Program-made: the position numbers and the translations under genes | Shown: piece by piece, positions 61,567 to 64,000 of the stretch | Layout of the letters: each line of letters begins with the position of its first letter | Position numbering within the stretch: position 1 is the stretch's first letter | Assembly: GCA_016946835.1 (NCBI GenBank) | Contig: JACVTC010000135.1 | Span: forward strand, 1-64,000 | Origin: Neocallimastix lanati (nom. inval.) | Lineage: Eukaryota; Neocallimastigomycota; Neocallimastigomycetes; Neocallimastigales; Neocallimastigaceae | DNA length: 64,000 nt | Direction: 5' to 3' | Notes under the pieces: generated by a model | Database searches by the model: none | What the model saw: the letters and a program-made list of their open reading frames with translations, nothing else | Told to the model about the DNA's origin: nothing

Positions 61567-61670
61567 CGAAATATAAATTTCGTTGAAATTGCATGAGATT
61601 TCGAAATATAGTAAAAGTTATTTTTTATTGTTTAAAAAAGCGTTTTTAGTGTAAATAATACTCAAGGATA
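61567..61670 (+). promoter_or_regulatory. Candidate promoter block of gene 3
   Basis: CGAAATATAAATTTCG (61567-61582), itself palindromic, then TAGTGTAAATAATACTCAAGGA (61648-61669), which resembles the TAGTGATACTCAGAG block of gene 2. ATG of exon 1 is 183 bp after the TATA-like motif. Confidence 0.45.
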
Positions 61671-61764
61671 CGAAATTTAATATTTTTTTTATAGATATTT
61701 CATTTATATTTGTGAAAAAGTGACCTTTGAAGTTTTCTTCTATACAAACTTTAAAGGGCCTAAA

Positions 61765-64000
61765 ATGTTTGGCATAAACAATTTTTGGTAATGAAGAAAA
61801 AATTAATTTTTTTTTTTTATTTTTTCATAATTAATAAATTATCTTTAATTTTTAAGAAGAAAAATTTAAATATTTGTTATTTAATTAATTATTTTATTTT
61901 ATATCTGTATATAATTATTAAAATTTAAAATTAATACTAATAATTATCTGTTTTATATGATTAAAGTTATAGGAATAATATATTACTATTCCTTTTATTT
62001 AGTGTATTTAATAAACATGTTATAGCTGATAATGAAAAAACAGGTAAAAAAAATTATTAAGATCCTTTTTTTTTTACTATTATTTGTATTTTTAAAATAC
62101 AATAAAAAAATATTGATAAATAATTTTGAATTTGATTAAATTATAAATTAGCACTTCCTGATTGTTCTGGAGCAGTAGAGAGTACTGAAGCAGTGTGTGG
62201 AAGTATGACAGAAACCACCTATTGTTTCAGTGGCAATGATATTTTCTATTCAGAGAAGGCTGCTGGATTAAAAAGAGCTGGTCCATCCTGTACAAAAAAA
62301 ACTACCTCCACTGCTAGTTATTATATTTTTGAATGTGGACAGAATGCCTGTGGAGATCCAACGACTCCTCAGGATAATATTATAGTCTATCACCATGACG
62401 GTACGACCCTCACTCAAAAAACAGATGATAAATACTATTTAATTGAGGATAAAAAGAAGTTATATCAATGTAAAAATGCTGATGAAGGTAAATGCACTGA
62501 TGTTTCGACCGCAGCAGGTCACTACATGGATGAGGTCACGGGTAGTATGGTGACTTGTGCGAGCAGCTGTGCTCCGGTGGATCCATCGATCAAGGGTTAC
62601 TTTTTGAATAAGGCTGCCACGGCTGGTACTTCTGGCAACAGCGTTATTCAATGTGATGGCACCGGTTGCTCTGTTATTACCACCGATCCAGAGGATTACA
62701 CTGGTGTCGGTAGTGTTAAGGTCGAAGTTGATGATGGACATACGACTACTACAGTCACTCTCTGTATTTCTGGACAATGTGGAGACGACGAAGTTGTGGA
62801 GATTTCAAGTACCCCTAGCTATCATTCTTTGGAGGTTTCAGCGAATGTTTTCCCAGGAGTCGCAAATGCAGGTCGTATTCCTGTGAAGGTTGGGGCAGAT
62901 GGAAGTGCAACGATGATTGTTGACAATAGTCTTCCCACTTGTGATGCCTCAAACACGTGTAGTAACGGTAAGTATTGTAAAGAAATTAATGAAAGTGGAA
63001 AGTTGATTATTAAATTGGGTTCTTCTGGCACTTGTACAGCGATTACTAATACGAATGGTGCGGATGCCTTTGGAACAATTGACTCAGCAAAAGACTATAT
63101 TGCCTACTTTAATGATGATTTTGAGAAAGAAGATATAAAGACCTCAGCTACGATGGCTTATAGTTGTACTTTTACGGGATCTGGTACATTCAATTTAAGT
63201 TCCTGTACCTATATGAGAGGTTTCACAGAGATCGGAGATAGTACAATTCATTGTAGCGGTTGGAAGGGTGAGAAGTGTACATCCACAGAAAAAGCTTCAA
63301 TACCTGAATGTGGAGAAAATAATGTTAAATTAAATATTGGTGCAAATAATGCTCTCTGTTCAGGAATAGAACTTCCAACTGATGATTCAGTAAAATATGC
63401 CATTTTCTATCCAACCGATGCCAATGAATATTACGGTATTGGTGTACCAAAGATATATGCTCTAGCCTTAGCTAAAACTTCTGTAGTATTATCGGATAGT
63501 GCAGGTAATATATAAGGGATAGAAGAAAGAAAGAAAACATTATCGATAAATAGATATTTATTAATTTTTATTTTTATTCGTTTGCCTTTTTTTTTTTTTT
63601 TTAAAAAAAAATATAAAAATATTAAAATAATATTTTATTAATATAAAAATATATCTATTTATTAATAAAATATTATTATTAATAATAAAATATTAATATT
63701 ATTAATAAAATATATATTATTATAAATATATATATTATTATAAATAATATATATATATAATAATATTATTATTTATAATAAAATATAAATATATATATTT
63801 TATTAATACTTTTATTATTACTATTTATATATAAAATTTATATTAACTATTTATCCCTTAATTTATATTTAATTCCAAATTTTTTTTTTTTCAAAGAATT
63901 TAAGGCTGGTTATCAAATTAATCTTGCGGTTACTGGAACAAAGAAAAATGCTTTGATCTATTGTACGACAGAGGATTCCATTAGTACCTGTTCTGTCATG
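61765..64000 (+). CDS. Gene 3: secreted Cys-rich modular repeat protein, scaffoldin-like, partial (cut by right edge)
   Basis: Exons: 61765-61787 (23 nt), 61973-62043, 62152-63504, 63897 to beyond 64000. Exons 1-2 give a signal peptide (MFGINNFW, core NNILLFLLFSVF, then HVIADNEKT). Exon 3 (451 codons) is one symmetric block of Cys-pair repeats: LKRAGPSC, YYIFECGQNACG, KKLYQCKNADEGKC, GYFLN, NSVIQCDGTGC, later SCTFTGSGTFNLSSC and KVGADGSATMIVDN-like spacers. Exon 4 begins EFKAGYQINLAV and continues with ALIYCTTEDSISTCSVM at the window edge. Layout and phase match genes 1 and 2, but the sequence of exon 3 is only distantly related. Function inferred as for its neighbours. Confidence 0.7.
63505..63896 (+). 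other. Intron 3 of gene 3
   Basis: 392 bp, starts GTAATATATAAG, ends TTTTTTTCAAAG, T/A repeats inside. Phase 1, like the other module-separating introns. Confidence 0.65.

Overview
The window is extremely A+T-rich eukaryotic DNA: long (TTA)n/(AAT)n microsatellites, homopolymer runs, GT-AG introns, Asn-rich proteins encoded by AAT runs, LTR retrotransposons and eukaryotic initiator tRNA genes. Together with the secreted, Cys-rich, scaffoldin-like repeat proteins on the right, this points to an anaerobic gut fungus (Neocallimastigomycota). That assignment is inference from composition and protein style, not from a database match.

Left part (1-28.3 kb) is a retrotransposon landscape built around two near-identical initiator tRNA-Met genes (12043-12114 and 28216-28287). 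Upstream of the first tRNA lie a degenerate, Asn-rich Ty3-like element (I, running off the left edge, LTR ending at 4538) and an apparently intact 7.5-kb Ty3-like element (II, 4543-12028). They are separated by 4 bp, and element II ends 14 nt before the tRNA. Upstream of the second tRNA, LTRs of two families are again stacked with the same 4-bp sequence between them, the last ending 15 nt before the tRNA. This looks like repeated, base-precise integration at a pol III start site. Both Ty3 elements carry the same kind of -1 frameshift signal (T TTA AAC or T TTA AAA, 8-nt spacer, small hairpin) at the gag/pol junction. Between the tRNAs are solo LTRs of several further families, many nested with clean target duplications, and a 6.5-kb Ty1/copia element with near-identical LTRs but broken ORFs.

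Middle part (28.3-33.7 kb) holds a decayed copia pol fragment, T-rich tandem repeats, and a decayed transposase-like relic (probably Mutator-like).

Right part (33.7-64 kb) carries three tandem paralogues in the same orientation: gene 1 (34123-45346, 13 exons, 2599 aa), gene 2 (47115-56967, 9 exons, 2156 aa) and gene 3 (61765 to beyond the right edge). I rebuilt the exons from GT/AG sites and reading phase. Each gene starts with a 23-nt exon, a second small exon completes a signal peptide, and every following intron is in phase 1, so each internal exon is a symmetric module. The proteins consist of Cys-pair repeats resembling fungal cellulosome scaffoldins. They are likely secreted; genes 1 and 2 show no C-terminal membrane anchor. 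The three genes share a TATA-like upstream block, and genes 1 and 2 are near-identical over a long 3' stretch including introns, which indicates recent duplication or gene conversion. Intergenic DNA here is almost wholly AAT/TTA-type satellite, including a large inverted repeat around the 5' end of gene 2.
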